From Lactifluus volemus (lineage: Eukaryota; Basidiomycota; Agaricomycetes; Russulales; Russulaceae): a DNA stretch of 64,000 nt. The notes under the pieces are model-generated. The model made no database searches. It was not told the origin of the DNA and was given only the letters and a program-made list of their open reading frames with translations. Both the position numbers and the translations under genes were made by a program. Below are positions 1 to 9,947 of the stretch, in pieces. The DNA lies in NCBI GenBank assembly GCA_022376515.1, contig WTXI01000001.1:62001-126000 (forward strand), in the 5' to 3' direction. Every line of letters begins with the position of its first letter. Position 1 is the first letter of the stretch.

Positions 1-656
1 GGACGCCCTAGTCGCATTCTTGTAGCATCTGCCAAACAATCTAGTGATCCTCTCCGTGTATTTCCCACAGAGATATCCCAGCGGATATTTGCTTTGCTTG
101 GGATACGTGACCTTGCTCGATGTGCACGAGTCTCCCGTAAATGGCGCAAGAGCCAGACCCTAAACTATGGTGTGCCATTTGTCTCAGGACGTGATTCTTT
201 CTTATCTATGTCACGTTCGTAATCAGTCTGGTTTCAACATTATAGAAAAGAGAATTTTTATGACATCAGCTTACCTCAAGGAAAATGGACAAAGCGAGAA
301 TCAAAGCAAAGCTGGGTATGTCACAATTTGGAACTTTCCGCCTTCAAATGTTAAGTATGCAGCCATCCCTGTATGCACAAATGATGTCAAATCGCTCGCC
401 ACCCCTCGGCCCAGTCCAGTCACGTTCTGGACATACGTCGCCACCTGCATCTGGATATCAGACCCCTCGGGAGGTCCGAGAGGAGCGTTGGCGTCTTGAA
501 GCCGAAGCCGTAGAAAAGCCGGGAAAGATCGAGATGCGGGAAATGTATAAAGAGCTCAATGGGCGAAAATCGAAGACTAAAGGCAAGCTAGGGGGTACAG
601 TAGGTATAAGAGACAAGGGTGGATGGACAGGAAGCTTGGAAGAAGGGTGGGATTGA
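1..656 (+). CDS. F-box protein, 3' part of gene (5' end outside window)
   Basis: Three exons join in frame: 1-169, 227-315 and 363-656 (183 visible residues, TGA stop). Introns at 170-226 (GTGTGC...ATCAG) and 316-362 (GTATGT...TGCAG) are 57 and 47 nt, typical of basidiomycetes, and only this splicing gives one continuous frame. Residues 20-49 form an F-box core (FPTEISQRIFALLGIRDLAR, then the RVSRKWR helix). Across the first splice comes NYVWF, followed by ENFYDISLPQGKWTKRESKQ, a stretch I recognise from fungal F-box proteins. The C-terminal part is basic and low in complexity (GRKSKTKGKLGG, RDKGGW). The general family role is an SCF ubiquitin-ligase adaptor that binds Skp1; the substrate is unknown. 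It appears intact where visible and is the only convincing live host gene in the window. Confidence 0.85.
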
Positions 657-723
657 CAGCTATGAGGTCTTTTGCTGTGGTGAAGGTGGATTGAATAGAG
701 ACTACTGGGTGAAAAGTGATTTC

Positions 724-729
724 AATAAA
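724..729 (+). promoter_or_regulatory. Candidate poly(A) signal AATAAA of the F-box gene
   Basis: AATAAA lies 68 nt after the F-box gene stop codon in an otherwise gene-free stretch, a plausible distance for a fungal 3' UTR. The assignment rests on position and motif only. Confidence 0.4.
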
Positions 730-774
730 TGCATACCTTGTGGTTAAATGACTTGAAAGTAGTGTTGGACATAA

Positions 775-890
775 CCCTTACCCCAGCAAAACCCTTACCC
801 TCAGTAGGGGTGGGGTAACCCTCAAGTTTGTGTGAGGGTATAAGAAAAAACCCTCACCCTTGGGTAAGGGTATGGGTTGGCTGTTAGGAA
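775..890. repeat. Motif patch of CCCTTACCC / GGGTAAGGG in both orientations
   Basis: The patch contains many copies of a telomere-like unit (AACCCTTACCC and GGGTAAGGGTA) in alternating orientation, with no tandem register. The same vocabulary forms the ends of the 1290-bp hAT-like elements. It is probably an end fragment of such an element rather than a telomere, because it is interstitial and irregular. Confidence 0.55.
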
Positions 891-1011
891 TGAGTGGTTC
901 CTATGCTCTGAAGTAGAGTCAGGTGGTTCAGGTAAACCTTAGTGATGTCACATCAGTAAATGGTGCAAAAACATTTTCACTTCTGCAAGTGGAAAAGTGT
1001 CACGGTTCGCT

Positions 1012-1166
1012 AGACTGGCCACGGTTCGGTCTGGTTTGGGTTTGGCCTGAAAATTTCCAAACCTGAACCTAACCTCAGGTTTGGCTCAGGTATTTCTCAG
1101 AACCTGAACCTAAAAATCAGGTTTGGTTCACACTGGGTTTGCACCAGGCTCTGAACCTGAACCTAA
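1012..1166. repeat. Motif patch of AACCTGAACC / GGTTCAGG in both orientations
   Basis: At least six copies of AACCTGAACCT or its complement-like form (CAGGTTTGG, CAGGT) alternate in orientation over 155 bp. The architecture resembles the GGGTA patches but with a different word. It directly precedes the retroposon target duplication at 1165-1178. Confidence 0.5.
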
Positions 1167-1221
1167 AGTCTTGTAGTCCAAGCCTTCTTGACTTCTTACC
1201 ACCACCATCGATTTTTCAATG

Positions 1222-3668
1222 ATGTTCTCCCCCCCTTAGTGATCAACAGGGGTATCTCAAACCCCTGGGGTTTGAGGGTAGGGTAACTGTAGGGTAAGGG
1301 TAAGGGTATGTCTTCACATACCCCAGCAGACCCCCAGACCCCAGAGGTACCCCAGATGCCATAGCAGGTGGAGACAATAGAAGAGTAACAGAGAAGATGT
1401 CTGAGGATGCAACAGGAGAAGATGTGTTGATAGGGGCCCAGGCATACTCAGAGAAGCAATGAGAGGAGCAGGGGGAGAGGTGGTGGTGAAAATGGATGCT
1501 GTGATAAGGTGCAGTGGTGTGCATATGGCAGGGAGGCAAGAAGAACAACAGGAGGGTGGGGGAGATGAGAATGGATGCTATGGCAATGCACAGCAGCACA
1601 TGCACAGCAAGGAGGCAAGGTGAATAACAGGGTGGCAGAGAAGGAGGGAGTGGATGCTATGGCAATGTATGGTAGTGCATGCATGACAGGGAGATGAGGG
1701 GAACAGCAGGAGGGCAGAGGCAGTGGGAGTACATGTTGTGGCAAGGCACAGCAGTGTGCATAGCAGGGAAGCGGTCAGATGAACAGGGTGATGAGGAGGC
1801 AGCAGAAATGGACACTTTTATGAGATGCAGTGGCACACATGCAGAAGAGAGGTGGGGGAGACAACAGCAGAGTGGACATGGCAGAAATGGATGCTGTGAA
1901 GAAGCTCAGTGGCCCACATGTGGCAGGGAAGTGAGAGGGGCAATAGAATGATAGATGAGGTGGAGTTGGACAATATGGCAAGGCACGGTGGCACACATGC
2001 AGCAGGGAGTCAATAAGAGAAGCAAGGAGAAAGGCAGAGGCAGAAATGGATGCTGTGATGAGGCATAGCAGTGCGCAGGCAGAATGGAGGTAAGATGAAC
2101 AACAGGAGGGTAGATAAGGTAACAATGGATGTTTTGGAAAAGTGCAGAAGTGTGCATGCAGCAGGGAAGCAAGAGAGCAGCAGGATGACAGATGAGGCAG
2201 GGTTGGATAATATGGCAAGGTGCAGTGGCATGCATGCAGCAGGGAGACAATAATGGAAGCAAGGAGACAGGCAGAGGTTGAAACAGATGCTTTAATTAGG
2301 TGTAGTGGGGTGGCAGTGGCAGCAGCAGTAGGTGGAGACAATGGCACACACAGTGACACACTTACCTCATAGGAGGCATGACCCCAACACTAACCTCTAG
2401 GTCAGGTCTGTGTACCCCTGCCTGTACCCCACAAAAACCCTAACCCCAGCCTTGGGGTAAGGGTTTGCTGGGGTAAGGGTAAGGGTATCAATAAAGATAC
2501 CCCAGGGTTACCCTTGTTGATCACTACCCCCCCTCCGTCTCCCTCCCCTCTCTCCCCTTCCCTTAAGCTTGGTAACCTTGGCTCTGCGCTATGGGCAGCC
2601 AGCCGGAAGCAGTTGGCAGAGTCGGCAGCTACGAGACCTTCCAACCCTCCCACTCCCTCTGTGGCACCTCCCCGGCCCTCGGGCTCGCAGGACGAGGCTG
2701 GCACCAATTCCCAGGATTTTTTACCACCGGTTTTTACTGGGACCCCCATTTCTCAGCCCTCTTCAACCCCCGAGTTGATACCCCCCCCAGTTGATACTGC
2801 TGGCGGGGGGGGCAAACCCTTGCAGGACCCCGTTTACTTCCCACCAAAGGAGAAACTCCCCCCACATAGGGCCCTTACTGCAAATGACGAGCTCTCTGTC
2901 TTCGACATTCACAACATCTTCTGTCGTCGCTGGTTCCTCTCTCAGGATCACCTCATGGCCAACGTCATCTCGGCCCAAAAGGCTGAGGATGGGAAAATTT
3001 CATGGGTCGAGTTTACTCCCCCGTACCACGCTCATCTGGTCAAGTGCGCTGTTGCGCTTGTGCCTCGCCCCCTCCAGAAGGTGAAAAAGGTGATGTTTGC
3101 GTACGTCTTAGAAACTTTAAACGGAGAGGCCCCCAAAGCCTTTTTCGACCTCACAAAGGGCCCCAGCCTCGCAGCCAAGGCCCAGAAGGAGAAGAAACGC
3201 CTTGCACGGAAAAGGAATCGTGCATCGAGGCGAGAATGCCGACGAGCGGCCGAAGAAGCTGCTGGAGGCCGACCACAACAGACCTGTGAGAAGTGCGGAC
3301 ACAAGTTCGGCTCCCGCAAGGCCCAGAAGCGACACCGATGCCCTATTTCCAAGGAGGCGAGCGGAAAGGGAGGAGAGGCTAAGGGTAAGGGTAAAGCCAA
3401 GCCCCCTGCCACCTCGAACAAGCCGAAGGCTCCTTCAAAAGCCCCTACCGCCCCCCCCACCTTCAAAGTCGACCCACCACCCACTACCCCCCTCGAGGCG
3501 GCCAAGAGGAGCGCACCCAAAGTTGGCATCGCTGCTGCGGGGCCAGCAACCTTCTTTGAGCAGTCGAACGTTGGGGCACCCCCTGCCCGTCACTCAAACC
3601 GGCTTAACACCGCGGCGAAGAGGGGCATGAGGGCACGGGTGATGGAATCAGTAATCAATAAACCTTGA
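1222..3668 (+). CDS. Retroposon-borne zinc-finger protein (about 382 aa), interrupted by hAT-like element
   Basis: The ORF reads 1222-1236 then 2535-3668, in frame once the inserted element and one target duplication are discounted. The ATG at 1222 matches the start position in copies 2-5. Order: a Pro/Ser-rich N-terminus with GTPISQPSSTP; a central domain of about 130 residues conserved in all copies (LSVFDIHNIF, WFLSQDHL, HLVKCAVALVP, VKKVMF, KAFFDLTKG); a Lys/Arg-rich linker; a C2HC-type finger CEKCGHKF...KRHRC (C-x2-C-x12-H-x-C); a Lys/Pro/Ala-rich tail. The finger and basic regions suggest nucleic-acid binding, comparable to a LINE ORF1 (inference). I do not recognise the central domain. 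There is no stop or frameshift in the portion downstream of the insertion. Confidence 0.65.
1237..2526 (+). mobile_element. hAT-like non-autonomous element, copy 1 (1290 bp)
   Basis: Termini are TAGTGATCAACAGGGGTA and the inverted form ending ACCCTTGTTGATCACTA. An exact 8-bp target duplication CCCCCCCT flanks it (1229-1236 and 2527-2534), which fits the hAT superfamily. Both ends hold 100-150 bp of GGGTA/TACCC words in both orientations; the middle is a degenerate tandem repeat of about 80 bp with roughly eleven units, each containing a CTGCATGCACAC-like block. No transposase is encoded; the open frames in the repeat core are compositional. Two further full-length copies, also 1290 bp, lie at 31276-32565 and 46836-48125. 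Confidence 0.85.
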
Positions 3669-3818
3669 GCCGTAGTTCTGTCAGGGTCTAGATGCAGCGT
3701 GTCTGGGTGACACTTTGGACCTTTTATGGTACCGACTCTCTTGTAGGAAGTACCTCGTTACATACACCCCAGCGCTATATAAATTTGATTCAAAAAAAAA
3801 AAAAAAAGTCTTGTAGTC

Positions 3819-4309
3819 AAAATTTTTGTGCTGTATTTCATACCCCAAGGCATGCAGACAAGTATTTAGGGCAAGAGAGTGACTATATTGGCAGTTCTTA
3901 AGGCTTGGTACCTTGGTGCAAGCTGTGTGAGTTGGTGACTGTTGGTATGACTGCATGGCACATGAGTCACATGACTCCATACTTAGCTACCTACCATGTG
4001 TGGTGCGTGGCAGCCATCTCTGGCCCATCTAGGGAGTTTGATATATCATAGCCTATCAAAGTCCATTGTCCATGCATTTAATATAGTACAGCAACTCAGT
4101 TCTCAATGTCTGATGCAAAACTTGGTGTTATGGTTGTGTGGACTTGTCATGGTCAGGTCACCATGTTGTTATTGGGTTCGTTCTGAGTCGTGTTGACTAA
4201 GTGAAATGACGAAGTGGTCACAGAGACTAAGATGTGCAGGTCTAGTCAAAGGTCTAGAGGTAGAAGACTTGGCTGTGGCGTGATCCACACAAGTCTTCAA
4301 AGGCTTCAC
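3819..4309. other. Stretch without recognisable gene
   Basis: I see no supported coding exon or repeat boundary here. The sequence is unique-looking and moderately AT-rich. Confidence 0.5.
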
Positions 4310-4433
4310 TAGGGTACAACATGGGTAACCCATGGGTATTTTTACATGTACCCTGACCCCAACCCACAAAAACCCATACCCACAGCCACAGGTGGTGGGT
4401 TACCCACATTTTTGGCTGCAGGTAACCCATTTA

Positions 4434-5902
4434 CATCAGGAAAATCCAGAAAAAACTTAGTCAGCTTAACTAGCTTATTTCATTTTTAAGCCTGTCAAGT
4501 TGCTCAAGCTGCTTATTTTTTACTTAGAAAATGAGTATGTAAAACAAGTAAGCAAATCAAGGCCAAAGATAAGCACATTAAGTAATTAAGATGTGTAAGA
4601 CACTTAAGACAAGCAAAACAGAAATAAAAAATTAATTTATGTAATTTAACTAAAGTCCGAAAAAAAATATGCTAAGTCGCAACTCGCGAAATTTTCGCTA
4701 AGTCGTTACAGTGGGTGTATTATTTACTACTGTTTGCACAATGTTGATTTTCGTGCCTCTCGAGTCTGCCACCCCTTTCCATCTCTCCCTCTATCCCGCT
4801 CCGTCGTTGTCTGCCTCGCCCCAACACGTCCCACCACTGCCTCCTCTGCGTCCCCTCCTTCTCTGCCCCTGCCTCTGCCTCCTTCTCTGCCTCCCTCTCT
4901 GCCTCCCTCTCTGGCTCTGGCTCTGGCTCTTGTTCTGGCTCTGCCTCTTCGCGTCGTCATGTGCCTCCTGTGCCCACGCCTCCCCCACCGCTTTTGTTTC
5001 CTCTTGGATTCACTGCCTCTGTGAGGCAGTCTACGTTGTCGCGCTGCCTGCGCTGACGTCCTGGTACGTTATCACGCTGCCTGCCCCGCCTCAACGCGAA
5101 CTGACTTTTTTTTTTCTTTTTTTTCATCGCCTCCTCCTCCTTGACTACCTCCTCCCGTGCTGCCGCCTCTGCTGCCTGGACCACCACCCCCTCTGCCTCC
5201 TCCTCCTATGTCTCGTGCCTCCTCTCGTGCCTCCTGTGCCTCCTTCCATGTCCCACGCCTTCTCCTGCACTTCCTCCTGCGCTTCCTTGCTCCCTCGTGC
5301 CCTGCGCCTCCTGTGCATCCCGTGCATTCTCTCGCGCCTCCCACGCACCTCGCCTCCTCCCACGCACCTCGCCTCCTCCTGCGTGTTCTCTCTCGCCTCC
5401 CATGCGCCTCGCCTCCACCCACGCGTTCTCTCGCGCCTCCCACACCCCATGCCCCCTCCCGCGCCCCCTCCCGCGCCTCCCGCGGCCTCCTCCCACACCT
5501 CCCACGGCCTCCTCCCACGCCTCCACCACCATTACCACCACCACCACCACCTCCCTGTGGCCCTGCAGCCCCCACCCCTGCCAGGGCTGTTCCACCAAGG
5601 CTGGTGGAACCATTGTCTCCTGTACATAGTCATGTTATAGTTTAGCTCAATATATGATTTTTATTGCCCTAAATCTGTGTGCTTGAAAACTTTTGGTAAG
5701 CACAGATCTAAGCTGCCATTTAAGTGAACTAAGCCCAAAATAAGCATCAATAAGCCCTGGCTAAGTCAAATTAAGGAGAAGACCTAGCTTAGCCTAAGCA
5801 TGGCCAGCTTAGAGACATTTTGCTTAAAAGTGCTTAGAAGTGTTGTTAAGTCATATTAAGCATGCTCAAGCGCTGTTAAGAAAAACTTGGATTTTCCTGA
5901 TG
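4434..5902 (+). mobile_element. TIR element with CATCAGGAAAA ends and CT-rich core
   Basis: The ends are CATCAGGAAAATCC and GGATTTTCCTGATG as inverted repeats. TA is present on both sides (4432-4433 and 5903-5904), a possible target duplication. Just inside, 200-250 bp on each side are filled with TTAAGC/GCTTAA words in both orientations. The core (about 4740-5620) is a CT-rich, CCTCC-type low-complexity sequence; long open frames on both strands of it are compositional and have no recognisable domain. Related cores occur at 19286-21142 (inverted), 26340-27951 and 43700-44300. The empty site can be inferred because the element splits the SINE-like repeat. Confidence 0.7.
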
Positions 5903-5964
5903 TACCCATACCCATTGGGTAAGGGGTATGGGTTTGCTCACATAATCAACTCACAGTAATTGCA

Positions 5965-6045
5965 CATCTCAGGATTTGAACTCTTGACTCGTGCATACAT
6001 AAACTAGGTTCAAAGTAATCTTTACCATTACACCAGGCTATTTAT
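5965..6045 (-). ncRNA. tRNA-like head (Pol III box A/box B), not a functional tRNA
   Basis: On the minus strand TGGTGTAATGG resembles box A and AGTTCAAATCC resembles box B, about 50 bp apart. The acceptor stem does not pair convincingly, so this is read as the head of a SINE-like repeat rather than a tRNA gene. The repeat at 57985 carries the same GGTGTAATGGTAAAG start. Confidence 0.45.
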
Positions 6046-6069
6046 GTTTTTCCTCCATAGCTTATCTTA

Positions 6070-8000
6070 ACCTGCTTTCTTGTTTCCTCACTGTCAAAAT
6101 GTTGAACTCCCGTGCTTACCTTGTCATCTGCTCCCTCACCCAGTGTCACTGTGCCTGTGCCCACTCTCATTTTCCACCATTGCCTCTATCTTCACCCTCT
6201 CTTCTCTCGCGCCTTCTGTCGCCGCCATCGCCCCATCTCACGCTTCGCATCCTCAGACTCTGTTGCCCTGCCCTCTGATGCTGCTGCCTTCTGCTGCCAT
6301 TATTGTGACACCTCCCCCTTGCTGCTGCTGCTGCTATGACCTGTTAGTATGGTCCATCAGTACATCGTGATTCTTTTTTTTTTGACTTTTCACACTGATC
6401 TTTTTGTATTTTGTTTTTGTTTCCCTTTCATCCCTGTGTCCCCTTTGAGGGATATCCTCGTATCCACCCATAGACAGTCCATTGGCATCACGGTCGTTTG
6501 GGCATTGCAGTTGTGACCGTCTGAGCCCCTGACACCAGTGACTTGTACTATGGTGTGTGCGGGTCCCCTCCACTCTGTGCTACACCTGCCATCTCCCCCC
6601 TCGCCTGCTGCTATTCCCAATGTGGCAGTTGCTGTCCCTGTCACGGTTCGCAGGGACCGTGGCTCGAAGTGAGCGTCGTTCTGGTTGGCTATTTGCTGTG
6701 GCGAGTCGGACAAGACTAGCAACACCAAATAGTCGATTCTAGCACACGCAGGCAAGGTCCCGCAGGGAGTAGACTTGACTGTGCGAACTCTGGGTGTCTG
6801 TATCGCGCGAGATGGGCTAGCGGACCGGCGCACGCAATGGTCAGAGTTACCGTTCCCAAAAGGGATAGACGGTGGCAGATGGGTTAATGACGATGTGTGG
6901 GTTCAACCGCAACACGGGCGCGAGTGTAATTGGAATGCAAGGGATGCTCGCCTTCCAAGGACACTCGTGAGAGGTTGAACTAAGGTTCAAGGGCGGACGC
7001 GGGGTGAGAAGTGGAGACTACTTCTCACAGCGCGTTCGTATTAGGGTTCAGGCATCTGGGGACTTGTTTCATGAAAATGGAACAAATTCACAGATGTCTG
7101 ATCGTGGCGCGAAGTACCTAGATCAAGGTACGAAGAGGGGATTCACAAGAAGAGAGGAGGAGATGCGATGCGAGTGTGAGCAGGAGACAATGAACTGCGA
7201 TTCTAGACGAAGCTGAAGCTGGGGCTTTAGCTCGTCTACAGGGCCCTATTTATGCATACAGAGGGCCAGCCAACTATCCTACAAAGGTCACAGTACAGTA
7301 GCAAAGTCAAGACTATTGACTAAGGACCTGAGTCAGTTCTGATGACTCAAGAACTGACTCAGTGCGTCTGACTCAAGATCTGAGTCAAGAACGCTGACTC
7401 AAGATTTGAGTCATGATCCCTGAGTCAAATACACGTCCAAAACGGCAACGCACAGCCCCAGAAGTCGCACAGAGGGGGCTGGCCAAGGAGAGAGATCCTA
7501 GGTCATAACACAAGACGAAAAATAGGGGGAAAACAGTAGCAAATGGGCCGGACGGCCCGCATAACCGTAACAGTCCCAATGCAGTGTGCCGCCCCTGCCA
7601 TCTTTCCCCTTGCCGCTGCTGTTCCCAATGCAGTTGTTGCTGTCCTGACGCAGCAATTGCTATCCCACTGCTGCAGTTCCAGATGCGACCGTTGCGGCCC
7701 CACAGCGGTTGCTGTCCTGACACTGCTGCCTAGATGCTGCCGTCGCTGTCCCTGCACTGTTCCCAATGCCACCTGTTCTGCACACCTGCAGCCCACCCCC
7801 CTCCCCGCCGCCACCCCACCCTGTTTAGGGTAGCCAGGGCAGGGCTACCCTGGTGCTGGCCCAGCCCCCAGACACTCTAGCACTGTTCTGACACCCCCAC
7901 TGTTCCCGACACCACCCATTCCACGTTGTGCATGCATGTGGCCTGGCCTGCCCCCACTGCCACAGCCCCTCCACCACCCTATCTGCAAGTTTGGTGCGGG
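6070..8000. repeat. CT/CTG-rich low-complexity region interrupted by a solo LTR
   Basis: Both sides of the solo LTR (6070-6638 and 7573-8000) are rich in TGCTG, CCCAATG and GCAGTTGCTGTCC-like words. A short (CTG)n run sits near 6320. The two flanks join as one sequence once the LTR is removed. I see no supported coding exon. Confidence 0.5.
6639..7572 (-). mobile_element. Solo LTR (934 bp), 5-bp target duplication GTCCC
   Basis: The unit starts TGTCACGG and ends CCGTAACA (TG...CA) and is flanked by GTCCC at 6634-6638 and 7573-7577. On the minus strand a TATA-like ATAAATAGGG occurs near 7245, with palindromic GAGTCAGTTC/GAACTGACTC blocks upstream (7320-7420), consistent with the promoter part of the U3 region. 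Decayed pieces of the same LTR lie at 16780-16905 and 35640-35870. No internal domain remains, so this is a product of LTR-LTR recombination. Confidence 0.85.
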
Positions 8001-8457
8001 TCCCTTTTCAAACCTTTAAACAAAACAATAAAAATGTGGGGCATTTTGACCACGTGGATTTGAATGCCACAACTTTAAGTACACACGATCATTGCACAGA
8101 GAAAGATGAGAAGACATTCAAAAAGGTGAAAAGAGCCATGGAAACATGACAGCATGAACAAACTATGCCAAAAAACAATATCTTATCACAACACAGCAGA
8201 AACCAACAGCCATCCATAAAATGACTTTTTTCACATGACACCCAAAAAGAAAACTTACATAACTCAAAAAAGCATTGTTAAAGAGAAACATCGCATCTCA
8301 AGACATTCAAGACATTAAACAAAACAGATCTTATTGCCATTTTCATAAATAATGACACTCGTCAAACAAAAAAAAAGTTTATGTAACCTGAGTCACATGC
8401 ATGCCCAAGTCTGCCTCGCCCTCCTTGTGCTCGAGTTGCACGCCTGTCCAACCAATA
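8001..8457. other. Stretch without recognisable gene before the Tc1/mariner relic
   Basis: AT-rich sequence with no supported exon. It may contain the 5' end of the mariner element, but I could not find matching terminal inverted repeats on the two sides. Confidence 0.4.
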
Positions 8458-9535
8458 ATGGGCAATCGTCGCATCAGTAACGACCTCAAAATGGCCACTC
8501 TCAGACTCAATGCTCATGGCCGTGATACAATCAGTGAAATCCTTGACATCGTTTGCTTTTCCCGCAGGACCTTCTATCGCATCCAGGAGAGATATCGTTG
8601 CTTCAACACTGTGTCAAAAGCACAAGCTATTGGTAGAGGATGACCTCGCAAAGCTGTGCCTGGGGACATCCAATACTTGATCCGACTTGCACACCACAAG
8701 CCAACCCTGTTCCTTGATGAGTATCAATCCTGACTCGACAGATACCGGCTTCTCTCATTATCAATGACCACAATTCATTGTGAACTTTGCAGGGTGGGAC
8801 TCAGCATCAAGAGGGTACAGAAACTTGCTTCTGAACGGGATCCAATCAAATGGGCCAACTTCATTCATAGAATATCTCAGTATCTGGCTTCCTACATCAT
8901 TGCACTGGATGAAGTATCAAAGGATGACTGCACTTATGCACGGTTATGGGGTCGTTCAGAGAAAGGGACACCTGTCAAGGTTAGCCAGCCATTTGTTCGC
9001 AAGCGCCACTTTTCGATGCTGGCTGGCATGGTGTTGGATGAAGGGATTGTTGTGGCTCAAGTTATTGAAGGATCTTTCAATTGGAACCTCTTCCTCAACT
9101 TCCTTCGGGAGGATCTGGTGAGTCCTTTCATTTGTAATGTGCTCATTCTGAGCTGTATGCTTTGCTATTAGCTGCCCCTTATGATGCCATATCCTGGACC
9201 GTGTAGTGTGATTATCATGGACAATGCCTGCATACACCACCATGACGACATCACGGAATTGGTTGAAAGTTATGGTACTAATTGTCATGGAATCTCTGTG
9301 TGTTCCTTTGCTGATGCCCGTATCCAGGCTGTCGTATTGAATATCTTCCACCATACTCGCCTGACTACAACCCAATCGAACCCGCTTTTTCAGCCATCAA
9401 AGCTCATCTGCGCCATCAGGGTCTCTCATTTTATCATGGGGATGGTCTTTATTCGGAACTTTATAAGGCATGTTCGTGCATTACTCCAGAGATGACGTGG
9501 GGTTACTTTCAACACGCTGGTTATTATGTAGGCTA
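8458..9535 (+). pseudogene. Tc1/mariner-type transposase (DDE_3), pseudogene with two introns
   Basis: From ATG 8458 (MGNRRIS) the frame runs through a helix-turn-helix region (FSRRTFYRIQERY, AQAIGRGxPR) and the first catalytic Asp (DEVSKDDCTYARLWG). Intron 1 is 9118-9171 (GTGAGT...ATTAG). The second Asp (IIMDNACIHH) follows. Intron 2 is 9275-9327 (GTACTAATTG...ATCCAG); splicing it restores the third acidic block YSPDYNPIEPAFSAIK and a clean C-terminus ending in TAA 9533-9535. Two TGA stops at 8641-8643 and 8731-8733 fall where CGA (Arg) is expected, so the copy is dead. The family cuts and pastes at TA sites. Typical length for the family is about 330 aa and this copy matches it. Confidence 0.85.
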
Positions 9536-9947
9536 AGCATCCTGTTGTAACAACATAATTACATCATGAGAGGACATGGACATGAGTCAAGGAATACACG
9601 TGCAAGAATTCTAGTAGCAAGCAGAGAAGCATGAGAGCAAAAGACCATGAGTGCAGCAATGAAATACAAGCTAGTCATCCCAAGTAAAATAGTTTTTCCA
9701 ACATTGTTCAGCATCATGCAGAGTTCCCAGTTCACCAAGTGCCAGGCCACCTTCCTGGCGAAGGTCATCATCACTGATCTAGCAAAGAGCATGCAGTCCT
9801 TGAATACAGAGCTTTTTTTTTTTTGAATCAAGTTTATATAGTGCAGGGGTGTATGTAACAAGGTACTTCCTACAAGAGAGTCGGTACCATAAAAAGTCCA
9901 AAGTGTCACCCAGACATGCTGTGTCTAGACCCTGACAGAACTACGGC

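Larger units (their letters stand above)
1179..3804 (+). mobile_element. Poly(A)-tailed retroposon, copy 1 (RT-less, zinc-finger ORF)
   Basis: The target duplication AAAGTCTTGTAGTC occurs at 1165-1178 and again directly after the A-tail (about 3805-3818). The 5' end has CTTCTTGACTTCTTACC, shared by other copies in this window; the 3' end is an oligo(A) run (3792-3807). No LTRs and no reverse transcriptase are present, so it must rely on another element's machinery (inference). A 1290-bp hAT-like element at 1237-2526 sits in its fifth codon; without it the retroposon would be about 1.33 kb. Other copies: 9817-11656, 13190-14624, 14934-16233, 17489-19022 and the nested copy at 16930-21713, all on the minus strand. 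Confidence 0.85.
4310..6045 (-). repeat. tRNA-headed SINE-like repeat with GGGTA body, split by a TIR element
   Basis: On the minus strand a tRNA-like head (about 6045-5965) is followed by GTGCAATTAC and then a body of GGGTA/TACCC words. That body is cut at 5903 by the element at 4434-5902 and resumes at 4433-4310, ending ...ATGTTGTACCC. A second copy with the same head-body order lies at 57985-58235. The order of parts is what a tRNA-derived SINE would show, but no A-tail or target duplication was found, so the class is tentative. Confidence 0.5.

Noticed and set aside
775..890. Internal telomere
   Set aside because: GGGTAAG words are irregular, in both orientations and repeated at many internal sites as parts of transposable elements.
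2514..2534. Retroposon ORF start upstream of 2535
   Set aside because: That in-frame extension lies in the end of the hAT-like element; the true start by comparison with other copies is ATG 1222.
4711..5640. Long open frames on both strands (up to about 310 codons) in the CT-rich core
   Set aside because: Overlapping frames are open in several registers on both strands, with Pro/Leu/Cys/Ser-only composition and no domain. They follow from the lack of A/T-rich stop codons in CCTCC-type sequence.
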